A stretch of DNA of 64,000 nucleotides, from the NCBI RefSeq assembly GCF_029887875.1, contig NZ_JARXRM010000008.1, forward strand, positions 96,782 through 160,781, given 5' to 3'. The first letter of the stretch is position 1. Each line of letters starts with the position of its first letter. The DNA comes from Luteimonas endophytica. GTDB lineage: Bacteria > Pseudomonadota > Gammaproteobacteria > Xanthomonadales > Xanthomonadaceae. This document shows, in pieces, positions 26,762-37,501 of the stretch. Both the position numbers and the translations under genes were made by a program. The notes under the pieces are model-generated. The model did not search any database, was not told the DNA's origin, and was given only the letters and a program-made list of their open reading frames with translations.

Positions 26762-27310
26762 ATGAGCCGGCTGCGCATTTTTGCCGAAGACGCCCCCGAT
26801 ACGCCCGCCTTCGTCAGCCACGACGGCGACGAGATCGCCCGCGAGCTGGAGAAGATCGGCGTGACCTTCGAGCGCTGGAACGCGGCCCAACCGCTCGCCT
26901 CGGGCGCCAGCCAGGAAGCCGTGATCGCCGCCTACCGCCACGACATCGACCGCCTGGTCGCCGAGCGCGGCTTCACCAGCGTCGACGTGATCAGCATCGC
27001 CCCCGACAACCCCAAGAAGGACGAGCTGCGCGCCAAGTTTCTCGAAGAGCACTACCACAACGAGGACGAGGTTCGCTTCTTCGTCGCCGGCTCCGGGCTC
27101 TTCACCCTCCACGTCGACGGCAGGGTCTACGAGATCGAATGCGTCAAGGACGACCTGATCGGCGTGCCGGACGGCACCACCCACTGGTTCGACATGGGCC
27201 CGGAGCCGGACTTCGTGGCGATCCGCTTCTTCCAGCAGCCGGACGGCTGGATCGGCCATTTCACCGGCTCCGACATCGCCCGCCGGTTCCCGCGCTACGA
27301 GCGCGGCTGA
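26762..27310 (+). CDS. mtnD: Acireductone dioxygenase MtnD
   Basis: A 182-residue cupin metalloenzyme of methionine salvage; with iron it yields the methionine precursor 2-keto-4-methylthiobutyrate. Metal ligands are in [18 protein letters not shown] (H, H, E) and [11 protein letters not shown] (H). Length is exactly that of the family. ATG 26762 is supported by the conserved MSRLRIF start; earlier in-frame residues are not conserved. mtnC follows after seven bases, so mtnD and mtnC share a transcript. Confidence 0.96.
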   Translation: MSRLRIFAEDAPDTPAFVSHDGDEIARELEKIGVTFERWNAAQPLASGASQEAVIAAYRHDIDRLVAERGFTSVDVISIAPDNPKKDELRAKFLEEHYHNEDEVRFFVAGSGLFTLHVDGRVYEIECVKDDLIGVPDGTTHWFDMGPEPDFVAIRFFQQPDGWIGHFTGSDIARRFPRYERG

Positions 27311-27317
27311 GCGCGAC

Positions 27318-28013
27318 ATGGCCGACATCATCCTGACCGACGTCGAGGGCACCACCAGCAGCATCTCCTTCGTCAAGGAGGTGCTGTTCCCGTACGCGCG
27401 CCGCGAACTGCCGCGCTTCGTGCACCTGCACGGCAGCGATCCGGAGGTCCGCCACTGGCTCGACGCCGCCGCGCTCGACCTAGGCGGCGCCTGCCAGGAC
27501 GAGGTGGTGGTGGAGGCGCTGCAGGGGTGGATAGACGCCGACCGCAAGCACACCGCGCTCAAGGCGCTGCAGGGCATGCTGTGGGCCGAGGGCTATCGCA
27601 ACGGCGATTTCACCGCCCACGTCTACCCGGACGCGGCCGCCGCGCTGCGGCGCTGGCACGCGGCGGGCCATCGCCTGGCGGTGTACTCCTCCGGCTCGGT
27701 GGAGGCGCAGCAGCTGTTCTTCGCCCACTCCGACGCCGGCGACCTCGCACCGCTGTTCGAGGCGCACTTCGATACCCGCTGCGGCGGCAAGCGCGAAGCG
27801 CGCAGCTATGCCGGCATCGCCGCGGCGCTGGACTGCCCGCCGGGCTCGGTCGTGTTCCTGTCCGACGTGGTCGAGGAACTCGACGCCGCCCGCGAGGCGG
27901 GAATGCGGACGGTCCTGGTCGACCGGCTCGAGGACTATCCGCAGCCGCGCACCGGCGAGGCCGCCAACGGCCACCCGCGCGTGGAGCGCTTCGACCAGAT
28001 CGCTCCGCGGTGA
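27318..28013 (+). CDS. mtnC: Enolase-phosphatase E1 MtnC
   Basis: A 231-residue HAD-superfamily enzyme performing enolisation and dephosphorylation in methionine salvage. HAD motif I is [11 protein letters not shown], motif II is [11 protein letters not shown], the lysine region is [10 protein letters not shown] and motif III/IV is [14 protein letters not shown]. It lies seven bases downstream of mtnD. Together mtnB, mtnD and mtnC give the lower part of the pathway; mtnA and mtnK-like steps are outside the window. Confidence 0.96.
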   Translation: MADIILTDVEGTTSSISFVKEVLFPYARRELPRFVHLHGSDPEVRHWLDAAALDLGGACQDEVVVEALQGWIDADRKHTALKALQGMLWAEGYRNGDFTAHVYPDAAAALRRWHAAGHRLAVYSSGSVEAQQLFFAHSDAGDLAPLFEAHFDTRCGGKREARSYAGIAAALDCPPGSVVFLSDVVEELDAAREAGMRTVLVDRLEDYPQPRTGEAANGHPRVERFDQIAPR

Positions 28014-28024
28014 CGGCGCCCGCC

Positions 28025-28456
28025 ATGATCCGCGCCGCGATCCTCTCCCTCGCGCTGGCACTGCCCGCGGCCAGCGGCTACGCTCCCGCCACAGCCGCCG
28101 GCCCCGCCGGCACCGACGGGAGCACGAACATGCCTGCCAACGGCCAGACGGCGAGATTCGGCCTCACCGGGACCATGCGCACCACGCCTGGCAACCGTGC
28201 CGCGGTGGTGGAACTGCTGCTGCGCGACGTCGAGGCGCTGAGGCCGGCCGGCTGCCACCTGTACGTGGTCGGCCTCGACCCCGACGACCCCGATCTGATC
28301 CGCGTCACCGAGGTCTGGGATTCGCGCCAGGCGCACCGCGATTCGCTGCAGCTGCCGAGCGTGCGCGCCGCCATCGCCGAAGCGATGCCGATGCTGACTG
28401 GAGAGTTCACCCAGGTCGAATTCTCCGCGGTCGGCGGCCTCGGCCTGCCGCAATGA
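28025..28456 (+). CDS. Exported antibiotic-biosynthesis-monooxygenase-fold protein
   Basis: A 143-residue protein with a signal peptide (residues 1-25, LSLALALPAASGYAPATA) and an ABM ferredoxin-like domain: FGLTGTMRTTPGNRAAVVELLL, LYVVGLDPDDPDLIRVTEVWDS and SRQAHRDSLQLPSVRAAIAEAMPML. Such dimeric proteins are often heme-degrading or quinol monooxygenases, but an exported one is unusual and no catalytic residues can be assigned. It starts 11 bases after mtnC and its stop overlaps the next gene's ATG (ATGA). Confidence 0.8.
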   Translation: MIRAAILSLALALPAASGYAPATAAGPAGTDGSTNMPANGQTARFGLTGTMRTTPGNRAAVVELLLRDVEALRPAGCHLYVVGLDPDDPDLIRVTEVWDSRQAHRDSLQLPSVRAAIAEAMPMLTGEFTQVEFSAVGGLGLPQ

Positions 28457-29388
28457 ACCCCGCTGCGCGGGCGGTCGCGATCGCGGCGCTAGGCCTGGGG
28501 CTGTTGGGCGCCGGCCCGGGACCGGCTGCCGCGCGCGACGATGCCGAGGGTTACCCGGCGCGCGACCGCCGCCTGATCGACGCCATGCTCGAGCGGATGC
28601 CGCCGCAGCGCGCCGGCCATCCCGACCTGTACGTGGTCGGTTTCGCCGGCGACGGCGCCGAGGACGTGTTCCGCAACGAGGTCCGGTACCTCGAGACCAT
28701 GGCGGGCGAGCGGCTCGATGCGCGCCGGCGGGTGATCCCGCTGGTCAACCACCCGGACAGCCTGGAGGAAGGCGGTGCGCCCTTGGCCACCCTGGCCAAC
28801 CTGCGTCTCGCGCTAGCGGGCGTCGCCGGCCGGATGGATCCCGAGGAGGATCTGCTGCTGCTGTTCCTCACCACCCACGGCACGCCGGAGCACGAGCTGG
28901 TCGCAAGCCTGGCGCCCGTGGTCGAGGAGGCCTTGCGCCCGCAAGACCTGCGCGCGGCGCTGGACGACGCCGGCATCCGCAACCGCGTCGTGGTCGTGTC
29001 GGCGTGCTTCTCGGGCGGGTTCCTGCCCAAGCTCCAGGGCCCCGACACGCTGGTGATCACCGCCGCGCGCCGCGACCGGACCTCGTTCGGCTGCGGCGCG
29101 GCATCCACGGTCACCTGGTTCGGGCACGCCTGGCTGGTCGAGGGCCTCAACCGGCACGCCAGCTTCGTCGCCGCCTACGACGACGCCACGCGCCAGATCG
29201 CGCGGCGCGAGATCAAGGAGGGCTATGCGCCTTCGCTGCCGCAGATCGCGGTCGGCAAGCGCGTTGCGGGAGTGCTGCAGGCATGGCAATCGACCCTGCC
29301 GCCGGGGCCGGAGGTGCCCTACCCGTTCCCGGTCGAATCCACGGCCGCGGAGGCCGACGGCCGACTTCCGGGGCCGCGATCCAAGTGA
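28453..29388 (+). CDS. Exported C13 (legumain-like) cysteine peptidase
   Basis: A 311-residue protein with a signal peptide (residues 1-27) and a caspase-hemoglobinase fold. The catalytic dyad is visible: H142 in LTTHGTPEH and C185 in VVVSACFSGGF, the C13 pattern of His-Gly and Ser-x-Cys-x-Ser-Gly-Gly. YVVGFAGDGAEDVFRNEV precedes. It is translationally coupled to the monooxygenase-fold gene by a four-base overlap. Bacterial C13 peptidases of this size are common in proteobacteria, but their targets are mostly unknown. Confidence 0.88.
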   Translation: MNPAARAVAIAALGLGLLGAGPGPAAARDDAEGYPARDRRLIDAMLERMPPQRAGHPDLYVVGFAGDGAEDVFRNEVRYLETMAGERLDARRRVIPLVNHPDSLEEGGAPLATLANLRLALAGVAGRMDPEEDLLLLFLTTHGTPEHELVASLAPVVEEALRPQDLRAALDDAGIRNRVVVVSACFSGGFLPKLQGPDTLVITAARRDRTSFGCGAASTVTWFGHAWLVEGLNRHASFVAAYDDATRQIARREIKEGYAPSLPQIAVGKRVAGVLQAWQSTLPPGPEVPYPFPVESTAAEADGRLPGPRSK

Positions 29389-29438
29389 GGCCACGGGCGG
29401 AGCCGTTCCCTCGCCGACACCGCTTTCGCTGAAAAGCG

Positions 29439-30992
29439 TTAGGGGATGCGAGGTTCCGGTTCCGGCTCCAGCTCCACCAGTCGATAGGTCGTGGCGGCGC
29501 GACGCTCGCCCCGCCAGCGGTCGAACGCGCGCACCTCCACCCCGTGTTCCCCGGCTTCCAGCGAGGTCGGCAACGCGCCGCGCCACAGGTGCGTGGACGG
29601 CGCCGCCTCCGGCGAGCGGTCGAAGCCGCGCGGCTGCGCCGCCAGGTCGTCGCGCGCGTTCTCGGTCGACAGCCACGGATCCGGCGCGGACACCTTGCGC
29701 ATCGGCCGCCACTCGCCTTCGTCGACGCGGAACTCCACCCGGGTGTCCTCCAGTCCCATGAAGACGTTGGCGTACACCCCCCAGGCCGGGTAGGCGCCGC
29801 GGCGCAGCGTGCGCGGCGCGTGCAGCCGCATCGCCGCGGTGAAGGCCGGATCGCCCACCGGCACGCGCGCCGGGACCCATTCCAGCGCGTACTCGCCATC
29901 GACACCGATGCGCAACAGCGCGTGGCCGTTCGGCGTGCCGTCGGCCATGCTGGCGTCGGGGATCCCGGCCGCATCGGCCACGCCCGACCAGAATGCGCCG
30001 CTGGCGGCACCGACGTTGAACTCGTGCAGGGGGCGCTTCCCGCGCCACCCTTCCCCGCCAGCGTGGAAGCGATGCTGCAACACGTGCCGGTGCCCGCTCA
30101 GCACCAGCACCTGCGGAAAAGGTTCGAGCAGGCGGAACAGCCGCTGGCGATCCTCCGGCCGGAACGTGGCGGCGTCGGCGGAGGTGTCGAACAGCGGGAT
30201 GTGCAGCATCAGCACCAGCAGCCGATCGCGCGGCACCGAAGGCAGGTAGGCCTGGAGAAACGCGAACTGGTCCTCGCGCAGTCCGCCGATGTAGGCGGGG
30301 CGCCGCCCCGGCGTGGCGACCACGTCGTCGAGGCCGATGAAAACCGCCTGCGGCGCCTCCCAGGCGAAGCTGTCGGGGCCGTAGACGCCGCGGTAGGTCT
30401 GCAGCGACCCCGCGTCGGCGGCGCCCGCGTCGAGATCGTGGTTGCCGGCCACGTGCAGCCAGGGCACGCCCAGGCGAGTAGTCCAGGCGTTGATCGCCGG
30501 ATACAACGAAAGGTCGTCGTTGGCGATATCGCCGAGGGTGATGCCCAGCCGTGCCGGATGCCCGGCCTGCAGCGGTGCCACCACATCCGCGCCGTAGTAG
30601 CCCACTTCGCGCGCGCTTCCGGCCTGCGGGTCGGCGAACACCAGCACGTCGAGCGGCGCTTCCGCGGCATCCGCGGCGGGCACCAGCGTGAAGTCGCAGT
30701 CCGCCGCACCGGCCGGCCGCCAGAAGTCCGGCAGCCCGCCGGCGCGGGCCGGCACGGCATGGCCGGGTGGCTTGATCACGAACACCGGTCCTCGCACCGG
30801 CCCGGGCAGGCGCCACCGGCCCCCGGCATCGGTGACGGCCAGCCGTTGACCGTCCGACACCCTGACGCCGGCCAGCCCGCGCCCTGCACCGCCATCGGAC
30901 CCGCGCTCGAGCACCGATCCGGCGGTACAGGCCAGCGCATGGCCCGACACCGTGCACAGCAGCACCACCGCGATCCACCACGCCTTGCGCAT
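29439..30992 (-). CDS. Exported calcineurin-like metallophosphoesterase
   Basis: A 517-residue exported protein (signal residues 1-22, AVVLLCTVSGHALA). An N-terminal carboxypeptidase-regulatory-like beta domain (about 25-105) leads to a metallophosphoesterase core: VFADPQ, TLGDIANDD, AGNHDLDAG, MLHIPLFD and SGHRH, the full five-block metal site. A C-terminal MetallophosC beta domain ends it. Start ATG 30992 gives the signal peptide; the frame extends to 31088 without support. It converges on the C13 peptidase gene. The physiological phosphoester is unknown. Confidence 0.9.
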   Translation of the reverse strand: MRKAWWIAVVLLCTVSGHALACTAGSVLERGSDGGAGRGLAGVRVSDGQRLAVTDAGGRWRLPGPVRGPVFVIKPPGHAVPARAGGLPDFWRPAGAADCDFTLVPAADAAEAPLDVLVFADPQAGSAREVGYYGADVVAPLQAGHPARLGITLGDIANDDLSLYPAINAWTTRLGVPWLHVAGNHDLDAGAADAGSLQTYRGVYGPDSFAWEAPQAVFIGLDDVVATPGRRPAYIGGLREDQFAFLQAYLPSVPRDRLLVLMLHIPLFDTSADAATFRPEDRQRLFRLLEPFPQVLVLSGHRHVLQHRFHAGGEGWRGKRPLHEFNVGAASGAFWSGVADAAGIPDASMADGTPNGHALLRIGVDGEYALEWVPARVPVGDPAFTAAMRLHAPRTLRRGAYPAWGVYANVFMGLEDTRVEFRVDEGEWRPMRKVSAPDPWLSTENARDDLAAQPRGFDRSPEAAPSTHLWRGALPTSLEAGEHGVEVRAFDRWRGERRAATTYRLVELEPEPEPRIP

Positions 30993-31178
30993 TGCGATTC
31001 CTTCGACTGGTATGTCCCCGATTATGCCCGGCGGCGACAGGGTCCCGCCCCAGGCATGGCAACCCACCATCCCGTAGGCGCGCGCCATGCGCGCGAAGGC
31101 CGACGCGGCGGGAAAACCCCTCGAACCACCGCCGATCCAACCGGAGCCTCCCGCGGCCTTCGCGGCCTTGGGCTGCGT

Positions 31179-31877
31179 TTACCGGGATTCGGCGCCGCCG
31201 CGGCGCGCCGCCAGGCGGCGCTCGAGGTCGGCCAGGCCCAGGCCGCGCGCGCGCAGCAGCACCAGCAGGTGGTAGGCCAGGTCGGCGGCCTCGCCGAGCA
31301 GCGCGTCGTCGTCCTCGGCCACCGCCGCCAGCGCGGTTTCCACGCCCTCCTCGCCGACCTTCTGGGCGATCCGGCGGATGCCGGACTCGAACAGCCGCGT
31401 GGTGTAGCTGCCCGGCGGGCGCTCGCGCTCGCGCCCTGCGAGCACGGCGTCGAGTTCCGCCAGTTCCGCACCGGGCGCGTCCGCGAAGCAGCTCGGGCGC
31501 TGCAGGTGACAGGTCGGCCCCCGCGGCCGCGCCATCACCAGCAGCGTATCGCGGTCGCAGTCGGCGCGCAGCGACACCAGTTCCAGCGCATTGCCCGAGG
31601 TCTCGCCCTTGGTCCACAGGCGCCCGCGGCTGCGGCTGAAGAACGTCACCAGGCCCTGCTCGAAGGTCGCGGCCAGCGCGGCACGGTCCATCCATCCCAG
31701 CATCAGCACGCGCAGGTTCGCGGCGTCCTGGACCACCGCCGGCAGCAGGCCACCGCCCTTGCTCCAGTCGAGCGCGTCCGGATCGAACGGATCCGGCGCG
31801 GAGATCCCCCGCTGTGCTGCGCGCGCAGCGGCGCCGTCAGGGGCAGCCACGCTGCCGCCCGCCCGCTTCTCATTCAT
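31179..31877 (-). CDS. hisI: Bifunctional phosphoribosyl-AMP cyclohydrolase / phosphoribosyl-ATP pyrophosphatase HisIE
   Basis: A 232-residue fused enzyme for steps 2 and 3 of histidine synthesis. The HisI half (about residues 30-130) has [41 protein letters not shown] and the zinc-site DCDRDTLL. The HisE half (about 135-232) has [24 protein letters not shown] and [14 protein letters not shown] helical 25-residue N-terminal extension precedes HisI. It is the last his gene; its start overlaps the end of hisF by eight bases. Confidence 0.95.
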   Translation of the reverse strand: MNEKRAGGSVAAPDGAAARAAQRGISAPDPFDPDALDWSKGGGLLPAVVQDAANLRVLMLGWMDRAALAATFEQGLVTFFSRSRGRLWTKGETSGNALELVSLRADCDRDTLLVMARPRGPTCHLQRPSCFADAPGAELAELDAVLAGRERERPPGSYTTRLFESGIRRIAQKVGEEGVETALAAVAEDDDALLGEAADLAYHLLVLLRARGLGLADLERRLAARRGGAESR

Positions 31878-32643
31878 CACGCACCTCGATGCCCTGCGCG
31901 CGCAGTCCGCGCTTGAGTGCGGCGATGGCGATCGCGCCACTGTGGAACACGCTGGCGGCCAGCGCGCCGTCGACGTCGGCGACGCGGAACGCCTCGGCGA
32001 AATGGCGGACCTCGCCGGCCCCACCCGAGGCCACCAGCGGCACCGCGCACAGCGCCCGCGCCGCCGAGAGCTGGGCGATGTCGTAACCGCGGCGCACGCC
32101 GTCGCTGTCCATGCAGTTGAGCACGATCTCGCCGGCGCCGAGCCGCTGCGCTTCGACGATCCAGTCCAGGGTGCGAAGCGCCAGCGCACGCGTCTTGTCC
32201 GGGTCGCCGGTGTGGCTGCGCACCCGCCATTCGCCGTCCGCCTCGGCCACCGAATCGATGCCGACCACCACGCACTGCACCCCGAATGCGTCGGCCAGCT
32301 CCGAGACCAGCGCCGGGCGCTCCAGCGCCGGCGTGTTGACCGAGATCTTGTCGGCGCCGGCGTGCAGCACCGCGCGCGCGGTGGCGACGTCGCGGATGCC
32401 GCCGGCCACGCAGAAGGGAATGTCGAGCAGGCTGGAGACCCGCTCCACCCAGGCATAGTCGACCGACCTGCCCTCGGGGCTGGCGCCGATGTCGTAGAAC
32501 ACCAGCTCGTCGGCGCCGGCGTCGCGGTAGCGCAGGGAGAGTTCCACGATGTCGCCCATGTCGACGTGGTCGCGAAAGCGCACGCCCTTGACCACGCGCC
32601 CGCCGCGCACGTCGAGGCAGGGGATCACGCGGCGGCTCAGCAT
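31870..32643 (-). CDS. hisF: Imidazole glycerol phosphate synthase cyclase subunit HisF
   Basis: A 257-residue (beta/alpha)8 barrel that forms imidazole glycerol phosphate from PRFAR and ammonia supplied by His[21 protein letters not shown] carries catalytic Asp11; [43 protein letters not shown] (second catalytic Asp) and VASGGAG follow. Its ATG lies within the end of hisA (seven-base overlap), consistent with coupled translation. Confidence 0.96.
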   Translation of the reverse strand: MLSRRVIPCLDVRGGRVVKGVRFRDHVDMGDIVELSLRYRDAGADELVFYDIGASPEGRSVDYAWVERVSSLLDIPFCVAGGIRDVATARAVLHAGADKISVNTPALERPALVSELADAFGVQCVVVGIDSVAEADGEWRVRSHTGDPDKTRALALRTLDWIVEAQRLGAGEIVLNCMDSDGVRRGYDIAQLSAARALCAVPLVASGGAGEVRHFAEAFRVADVDGALAASVFHSGAIAIAALKRGLRAQGIEVRDE

Positions 32644-33386
32644 CTCGCCTCCCGCAGCGCATCGGCCAGCCCCAGCCGGCCTTCCAGCAGCGCGCGTCCC
32701 AGCACGATGCCGGCGCAGCCGCGGGCACGCGCGGCGGCGACGTCGGCGGCGTCGCGCACGCCGCCGGAGGCCTGCACGCGCAGCCCCGGCGCCAGCACGC
32801 GCAAGCGGTCGTAGAGCGCGCCGTTCGGTCCCGAAAGCATGCCGTCGCGGTCGATGTCGGTGGACAGCAGGTGCCGCAACCCGGCAGCCGCGTAGCCGGC
32901 GACGAGCGCGTCGAGCGGGGCGCCATCCTCGGTCCAGCCGTGCACCGGTACCCGCCACGCGCCGCCGGCTGGATCGAGGCGCGCATCCAGCGCCACGGTG
33001 ATCCGCTCCGCGCCGAACTCGGCGATCCACGCCGCCACCGTCTCCGCTTCTCGCACCGCCAGCGAACCGACCACCACCCGCGCCGCTCCCGCGTCGAGCA
33101 GGCGCTGCACGTCGTCGCGGCCGCGGACGCCGCCGCCGGTCTGCACCTGCAGCCCGGTGGTGTCGACGATCGTCCGCAGCAGCGGCCGCAGCGTGTAGCC
33201 GCCCTCGCGCGCGGCATCCAGGTCGACCAGGTGCAGCCAGGTGGCGCCCTGCCCGGCATAGGCGCCGGCCACCTCCAGCGGCTCCGGCCCGTAGCGGGTC
33301 TCGCGCGCGTAGTCGCCCTGCGCCAGGCGCACCACGCGGCCGCCGCGCACGTCGATCGCGGGATAGATGGTGAACCCGCCGCTCAT
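32637..33386 (-). CDS. hisA: ProFAR isomerase HisA
   Basis: A 249-residue barrel enzyme converting ProFAR to PRFAR. Catalytic Asp is in [20 protein letters not shown], with [29 protein letters not shown] and QASGGVRD at the phosphate sites. The ATG at 33386 overlaps the hisH stop (ATGA). The frame extends upstream through hisH but only as an artefact. Confidence 0.95.
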   Translation of the reverse strand: MSGGFTIYPAIDVRGGRVVRLAQGDYARETRYGPEPLEVAGAYAGQGATWLHLVDLDAAREGGYTLRPLLRTIVDTTGLQVQTGGGVRGRDDVQRLLDAGAARVVVGSLAVREAETVAAWIAEFGAERITVALDARLDPAGGAWRVPVHGWTEDGAPLDALVAGYAAAGLRHLLSTDIDRDGMLSGPNGALYDRLRVLAPGLRVQASGGVRDAADVAAARARGCAGIVLGRALLEGRLGLADALREARC

Positions 33387-34000
33387 GCCATGCCCGCGCC
33401 GAGGAAATTGGCCAGCAGCCGCGCGCCGGCGGGGCCCGAGCGTTCCGGATGAAACTGCGCGCCGGCGACCGCGCCGCGGCGCACCACCGCGGCGAAGGAA
33501 ACACCATGTTCGCTTGCCAGCAGGCAGTCCTGGCCCGGGGCAGCGGCGTAGCTGTGCACGAAATAGGCCCAGGCGCCCGGCGCGATGCCCTCGGTCAGCG
33601 GGTCCCGGCGCAGCGGCTGCAGCCGGTTCCAGCCCATGTGCGGGATGCGCAGGCCCGGCGCCTGCCGCAATCGCGCCACCCGCCCGGGCAGCAGCCCCAG
33701 GCACGGCGTGTCGTCCTCCTCCGAATGTTCGAACAGCAGCTGCATGCCCACGCAGACCCCGAGCAGCGGCGCCTGCAGGGAACGCAGCACCTCGACCAGG
33801 CCGAGCTCGGCAAGCCGCCGCATCACCGTGGCCGCGGTGCTCACGCCGGGCAGGATCACCCGGTCCGCGGCGCGGATCGCGGCCGCGTCGCGGCTTACTT
33901 CGGCCTCCACGCCGAGCCGGCGCAGCGCATAGCGCACCGAGCCGAGGTTGGCGCCGCCGGCATCCACCAGCACCACGCGCATCGCCGCGGCGGTGGTCAC
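33383..34000 (-). CDS. hisH: Imidazole glycerol phosphate synthase glutaminase subunit HisH
   Basis: A class I glutamine amidotransferase that passes ammonia to HisF. The catalytic Cys is in [18 protein letters not shown], with the His-Glu pair in [11 protein letters not shown]. From GTG 34000, which overlaps the hisB stop in GTGA and has AGGGT upstream, it has 205 residues; ATG 33982 would give 199. The normal oxyanion sequence PGVGA is PGVST here ([13 protein letters not shown]), a modest variation. Confidence 0.93.
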   Translation of the reverse strand: MTTAAAMRVVLVDAGGANLGSVRYALRRLGVEAEVSRDAAAIRAADRVILPGVSTAATVMRRLAELGLVEVLRSLQAPLLGVCVGMQLLFEHSEEDDTPCLGLLPGRVARLRQAPGLRIPHMGWNRLQPLRRDPLTEGIAPGAWAYFVHSYAAAPGQDCLLASEHGVSFAAVVRRGAVAGAQFHPERSGPAGARLLANFLGAGMA

Positions 34001-35073
34001 AGCAGACCCTTGGTGCTGGGGAGCTCCGCGCCCTCGCGGCGGATCGCCTGGCGCAGCGCCCGCGCGAACGCCTTGAAGCAGGCCTCGACCCGGTGGTGGT
34101 CGTTCTCGCCCTGCACCGTCATGTGCAGGTTGAGCGCGGCCGCATCGCAAAGCGAGCGGAAGAAATGCGGCACCAGTTCGGTCGGCAGGTCGCCAACGCG
34201 CTCGCGGCGGAAACCGCCCTCGAACACAAGGTACGGCCGGCCGCCGAAATCCAGCGCCGCCGAGGCCAGGGTCTCGTCCATCGGCAGGGTGAAGCCGTAG
34301 CGGGCGATGCCGCGCTTGTCGCCCAGCGCCTGGCGCAGCGCCTGGCCCAGGGCGATGCCGGTGTCCTCCACGGTGTGGTGCTCGTCGATGTGCAGGTCGC
34401 CCTCGGCGCGGACGGCGAGCTCGAAGCCGCCGTGCTTGCCGATCTGCTCGAGCATGTGGTCGAAGAACGGCAGCCCGGTGGAGATCGCAGGCTCGGCGGC
34501 CCGGTCGAGATCGACTTCCACCTCGATGGCGGTCTCGCGTGTCACCCGCCGCACCCGCGCCCGGCGCGGAGCATCGGCCAGCGCGTGGGCGATCCCGGGC
34601 CAGTCCCATTCTCCGCCGAACTGCGCGGTCCGCAGCTGGAACCCGCGAATGCCGAGGTTGGCGGCGAACTGCAGGTCGGTGTCGCGGTCGCCGACCATCG
34701 CCGAGCGCTCCAGATCGATCGAGCGATCGCGCAGGTAGTGCAGCGCAAGCCCGATTCCGGGCTTGCGGGTGGACAGTCCGTCGCCGGGCAGGCTGGTATC
34801 GATCAGCTGCTCGCGGAAACGGATGCCCTGGCTTTCGAACACCTGCAGCATCAGCGCGTGCGGGCCGTCGAAGGACGCCTGCGGATAGGCCTCGCTGCCG
34901 AGCCCGTCCTGGTTGCTGACGATGACGAACTCGTAGCCGGCATCGCGCAGCTTGAGCAGCGCCGGGATCGCGTCGCGCACGAAGCGCAGCTTCGCGTACG
35001 CATCGATCTGGAAGTCCTCGGGTTCCTCGATCAGGGTGCCGTCGCGGTCGACGAACAGGATCGGCGTGCTCAC
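33997..35073 (-). CDS. hisB: Bifunctional histidinol-phosphatase / imidazoleglycerol-phosphate dehydratase HisB
   Basis: A 358-residue gammaproteobacterial-type fusion. The N-terminal HAD phosphatase (residues 1-165) has [13 protein letters not shown] and [13 protein letters not shown]. The C-terminal dehydratase (about 170-358) has manganese-binding motifs [29 protein letters not shown] and [19 protein letters not shown] 35073 overlaps the hisC stop. The fused form fits the assignment to gammaproteobacteria. Confidence 0.96.
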   Translation of the reverse strand: MSTPILFVDRDGTLIEEPEDFQIDAYAKLRFVRDAIPALLKLRDAGYEFVIVSNQDGLGSEAYPQASFDGPHALMLQVFESQGIRFREQLIDTSLPGDGLSTRKPGIGLALHYLRDRSIDLERSAMVGDRDTDLQFAANLGIRGFQLRTAQFGGEWDWPGIAHALADAPRRARVRRVTRETAIEVEVDLDRAAEPAISTGLPFFDHMLEQIGKHGGFELAVRAEGDLHIDEHHTVEDTGIALGQALRQALGDKRGIARYGFTLPMDETLASAALDFGGRPYLVFEGGFRRERVGDLPTELVPHFFRSLCDAAALNLHMTVQGENDHHRVEACFKAFARALRQAIRREGAELPSTKGLL

Positions 35074-36188
35074 GTCCGCACCCCCGCAGCCGCTGCGCCG
35101 CCCGCGCTCGCGGCCGGACGCGCTGGCCGCAGTGCCGCCAGCACCGCGTCGTTCTGCCCGGGACTGCCGATGGTGATGCGCAGCGCATCGGCCAGCGCCG
35201 GCGCCGCGCGCTGGTCGCGGACCACGACGCCTGCGGCGAGAAGCTTGCCGAACGCGGTGTCGGCGTCCTGGAAACGGACCAGCAGGAAGTTGCCCTGCGA
35301 GGGATACGCGCGGCGTACGCAGGGCAGCGCCGCCAGCGCGGCGGCCATCCGCCCGCGCTCCCGGCGCACCAGCGCCACCCGCTCGGCGGTGGCCTGCTGC
35401 GCCGGCGGCGACAGTCCCTCCAGCGCCAGCGCCGCGCACGGCGCCGGTACCGGGTACGGCGCCTGGCACCGGCGCAGCACCGCGATAAGCGCCGGATCGC
35501 CCAGCAGCACTCCGATCCGCGCACCCGCCAGCGCGTGCGCCTTGGACAGGGTGCGCAGCACGGCCAGGTTCGGCATGGCCGGCAGCAGGCCGGTCGCGGA
35601 GGGCATGGAGGAGTACTCGGCGTAGGCCTCGTCGACCACCACCAGCGCCCGGCCCAGCAGGCGCCGGGCCAGCGCCGCGACGCGCGCCGGGGCGATCGCG
35701 CCGCCGGTGGGGTTGGAGGGCGAGCACAGGAACACGATCCGCGCGCCGCGCTCCAGCGCCGCTGTCCCGATCGCGTCCAGGTCCACGTCGAAGCCGATGT
35801 CGTCCTCGCGCAGCGGCACCTCGAGCAGCGGCGCGCCCTGCAGCCGCGCGCAGACCGCATACATGCCGAACACCGGTGGCGTCGCCAGCACCGCGTCGCG
35901 GCCGGGAACGCAAAGCGCGCGCACCAGCAGGTCGATGGCCTCGTCGCTGCCGCGGCCGACCAGCAGCCGCTCCGGCGCGCAGCCGTAGAGCCGCGCCAGC
36001 GCGTCGATCAGCGCCGGCGGCTGCGGTTCCGGATAGCGACGGCAGGCGTCGGCCGCGTCGGCGGGGTTTCGCCAGGCCGACTCGTTCGCGTTCAGCCAGA
36101 TTCTGCCCTGCAGCCGCTCGCTGCGCGCCGAGCCGTAGCCGGCGAAATCGCGCAGGTCGGGGCGCACCAGGTCGAGCACAGTGCTCAT
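35070..36188 (-). CDS. hisC: Histidinol-phosphate aminotransferase HisC
   Basis: A 372-residue PLP enzyme of fold type I. The opening [22 protein letters not shown] loop, [11 protein letters not shown] and the PLP-lysine motif [15 protein letters not shown] are all present, and the arginine of GNFLLVRF near the C-terminus binds substrate phosphate. It overlaps hisD upstream and hisB downstream by four bases each. The final 15 residues are an Ala/Gly-rich tail without homology. Confidence 0.95.
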   Translation of the reverse strand: MSTVLDLVRPDLRDFAGYGSARSERLQGRIWLNANESAWRNPADAADACRRYPEPQPPALIDALARLYGCAPERLLVGRGSDEAIDLLVRALCVPGRDAVLATPPVFGMYAVCARLQGAPLLEVPLREDDIGFDVDLDAIGTAALERGARIVFLCSPSNPTGGAIAPARVAALARRLLGRALVVVDEAYAEYSSMPSATGLLPAMPNLAVLRTLSKAHALAGARIGVLLGDPALIAVLRRCQAPYPVPAPCAALALEGLSPPAQQATAERVALVRRERGRMAAALAALPCVRRAYPSQGNFLLVRFQDADTAFGKLLAAGVVVRDQRAAPALADALRITIGSPGQNDAVLAALRPARPAASAGGAAAAGVRT

Positions 36189-37501
36189 CGTCCCGTTCCC
36201 GCCTGCTGCAGGCGCAGCCGAACCGCGTTGGCGTGCGCCTCCAGGCCCTCGGCTTCGGCCAGGATCACGGCACAGCCGCCGATCCCGGCGATGCCATCGC
36301 GCGAGGCGGATTGCACGCTGATGAAGTTCTGGAAACTGGCCACGCTGAGGCCGCTGCAGGCGCGCGCCGCGCCGTCGGTGGGGAGCACGTGGTTGGTGCC
36401 GCTGCAGTAGTCGCCCAGTGCCTCCGGCGTGTGGTCGCCGAGGAACACAGAACCGGCCGCCTCGACCCGGTCGAGCCAGCGCCGCGGTTCGCGCAGCGCC
36501 AGGATCAGGTGCTCGGGTGCGTAGGCATTGGCGATCGCGAACGCCTGCTCCAGCAGCTCGACCTCGATCAGCCGGGACTTCGCCAGCGCCCTCGCCGCGA
36601 CCGCCGCGCGCGGCAGCGCGGCGAGCTGGGCGGCGAGCGCGCGGGCGACCGCGTCGAGCAGCCGCGCATCGTCGGAGACCAGGATCACCTGCGAATCAGG
36701 GCCGTGCTCGGCCTGCGACAGCAGGTCGGCGGCGACGAATGCCGGGTCGGCGCCGGCATCGGCGATCACCATCACCTCCGAGGGCCCGGCCGGCATGTCG
36801 ATCGCGGTGCCGCGCTGCGCCATCTGGCGCTTGGCCTCGGTGACCCAGGCGTTGCCGGGGCCGAACAGCTTGTCGCAGCCGGGCACCGTCGAGGTGCCGA
36901 GGCCCATGGCCGCGATGGCCTGGGCGCCGCCCAGCTTGAACACGCGGTGCACGCCGGTCATCCGCGCCGCTACCAGCACCGCGGGATCGGCGCTGCCGTC
37001 GGCGCGCGGCGGCGTGCACAGCACCACCTCGCGGCAGCCCGCCAGCCCGGCCGGCACCCCCAGCATCAACGCGGTCGACGGCAGCGGCGCGCTACCGGCC
37101 GGCACGTACAGCCCGACCCGCGCCACCGGCCGCACCACGCGCTCGCAGACCACGCCCGGCGCGGTTTCGACTGCATAGGCCGGCACCATGCCGGCGCGGT
37201 GGAAGGCGGCGATGCGTGCGGCCGCCTGTGCCATCGCGTCGCGAAGCTCCGGGGCAATGACGGCTTCGGCGCGCTCGAACTCCGCGGCGTCGACCTCGAT
37301 CCGCTCCTGCGTCACCCCGTCGAAGCGGACGGTCAGCTCGCCCAGCGCGGCGTCGCCATCGCGCTGCACCGCCTCGATGATCGCCGCCACCGCCTCGCGC
37401 GTCTCATTGGCAGTGCCGCGGACCGGACGCGCCAGCGCGGCGGCGCGCGCCGCCTCGTCGAGCGCCGCCCAGCGCAGGCGGCAAACCAGTGCCGCGCTCA
37501 C
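36185..37501 (-). CDS. hisD: Histidinol dehydrogenase HisD
   Basis: A 438-residue zinc- and NAD-dependent enzyme that performs the last two oxidations of histidine synthesis. Motifs include [64 protein letters not shown] and the zinc/catalytic region YAPEHL...[16 protein letters not shown] 37501, overlapping the hisG stop in GTGA, is chosen over the longer open frame, which lies inside hisG. Confidence 0.96.
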   Translation of the reverse strand: MSAALVCRLRWAALDEAARAAALARPVRGTANETREAVAAIIEAVQRDGDAALGELTVRFDGVTQERIEVDAAEFERAEAVIAPELRDAMAQAAARIAAFHRAGMVPAYAVETAPGVVCERVVRPVARVGLYVPAGSAPLPSTALMLGVPAGLAGCREVVLCTPPRADGSADPAVLVAARMTGVHRVFKLGGAQAIAAMGLGTSTVPGCDKLFGPGNAWVTEAKRQMAQRGTAIDMPAGPSEVMVIADAGADPAFVAADLLSQAEHGPDSQVILVSDDARLLDAVARALAAQLAALPRAAVAARALAKSRLIEVELLEQAFAIANAYAPEHLILALREPRRWLDRVEAAGSVFLGDHTPEALGDYCSGTNHVLPTDGAARACSGLSVASFQNFISVQSASRDGIAGIGGCAVILAEAEGLEAHANAVRLRLQQAGTGR

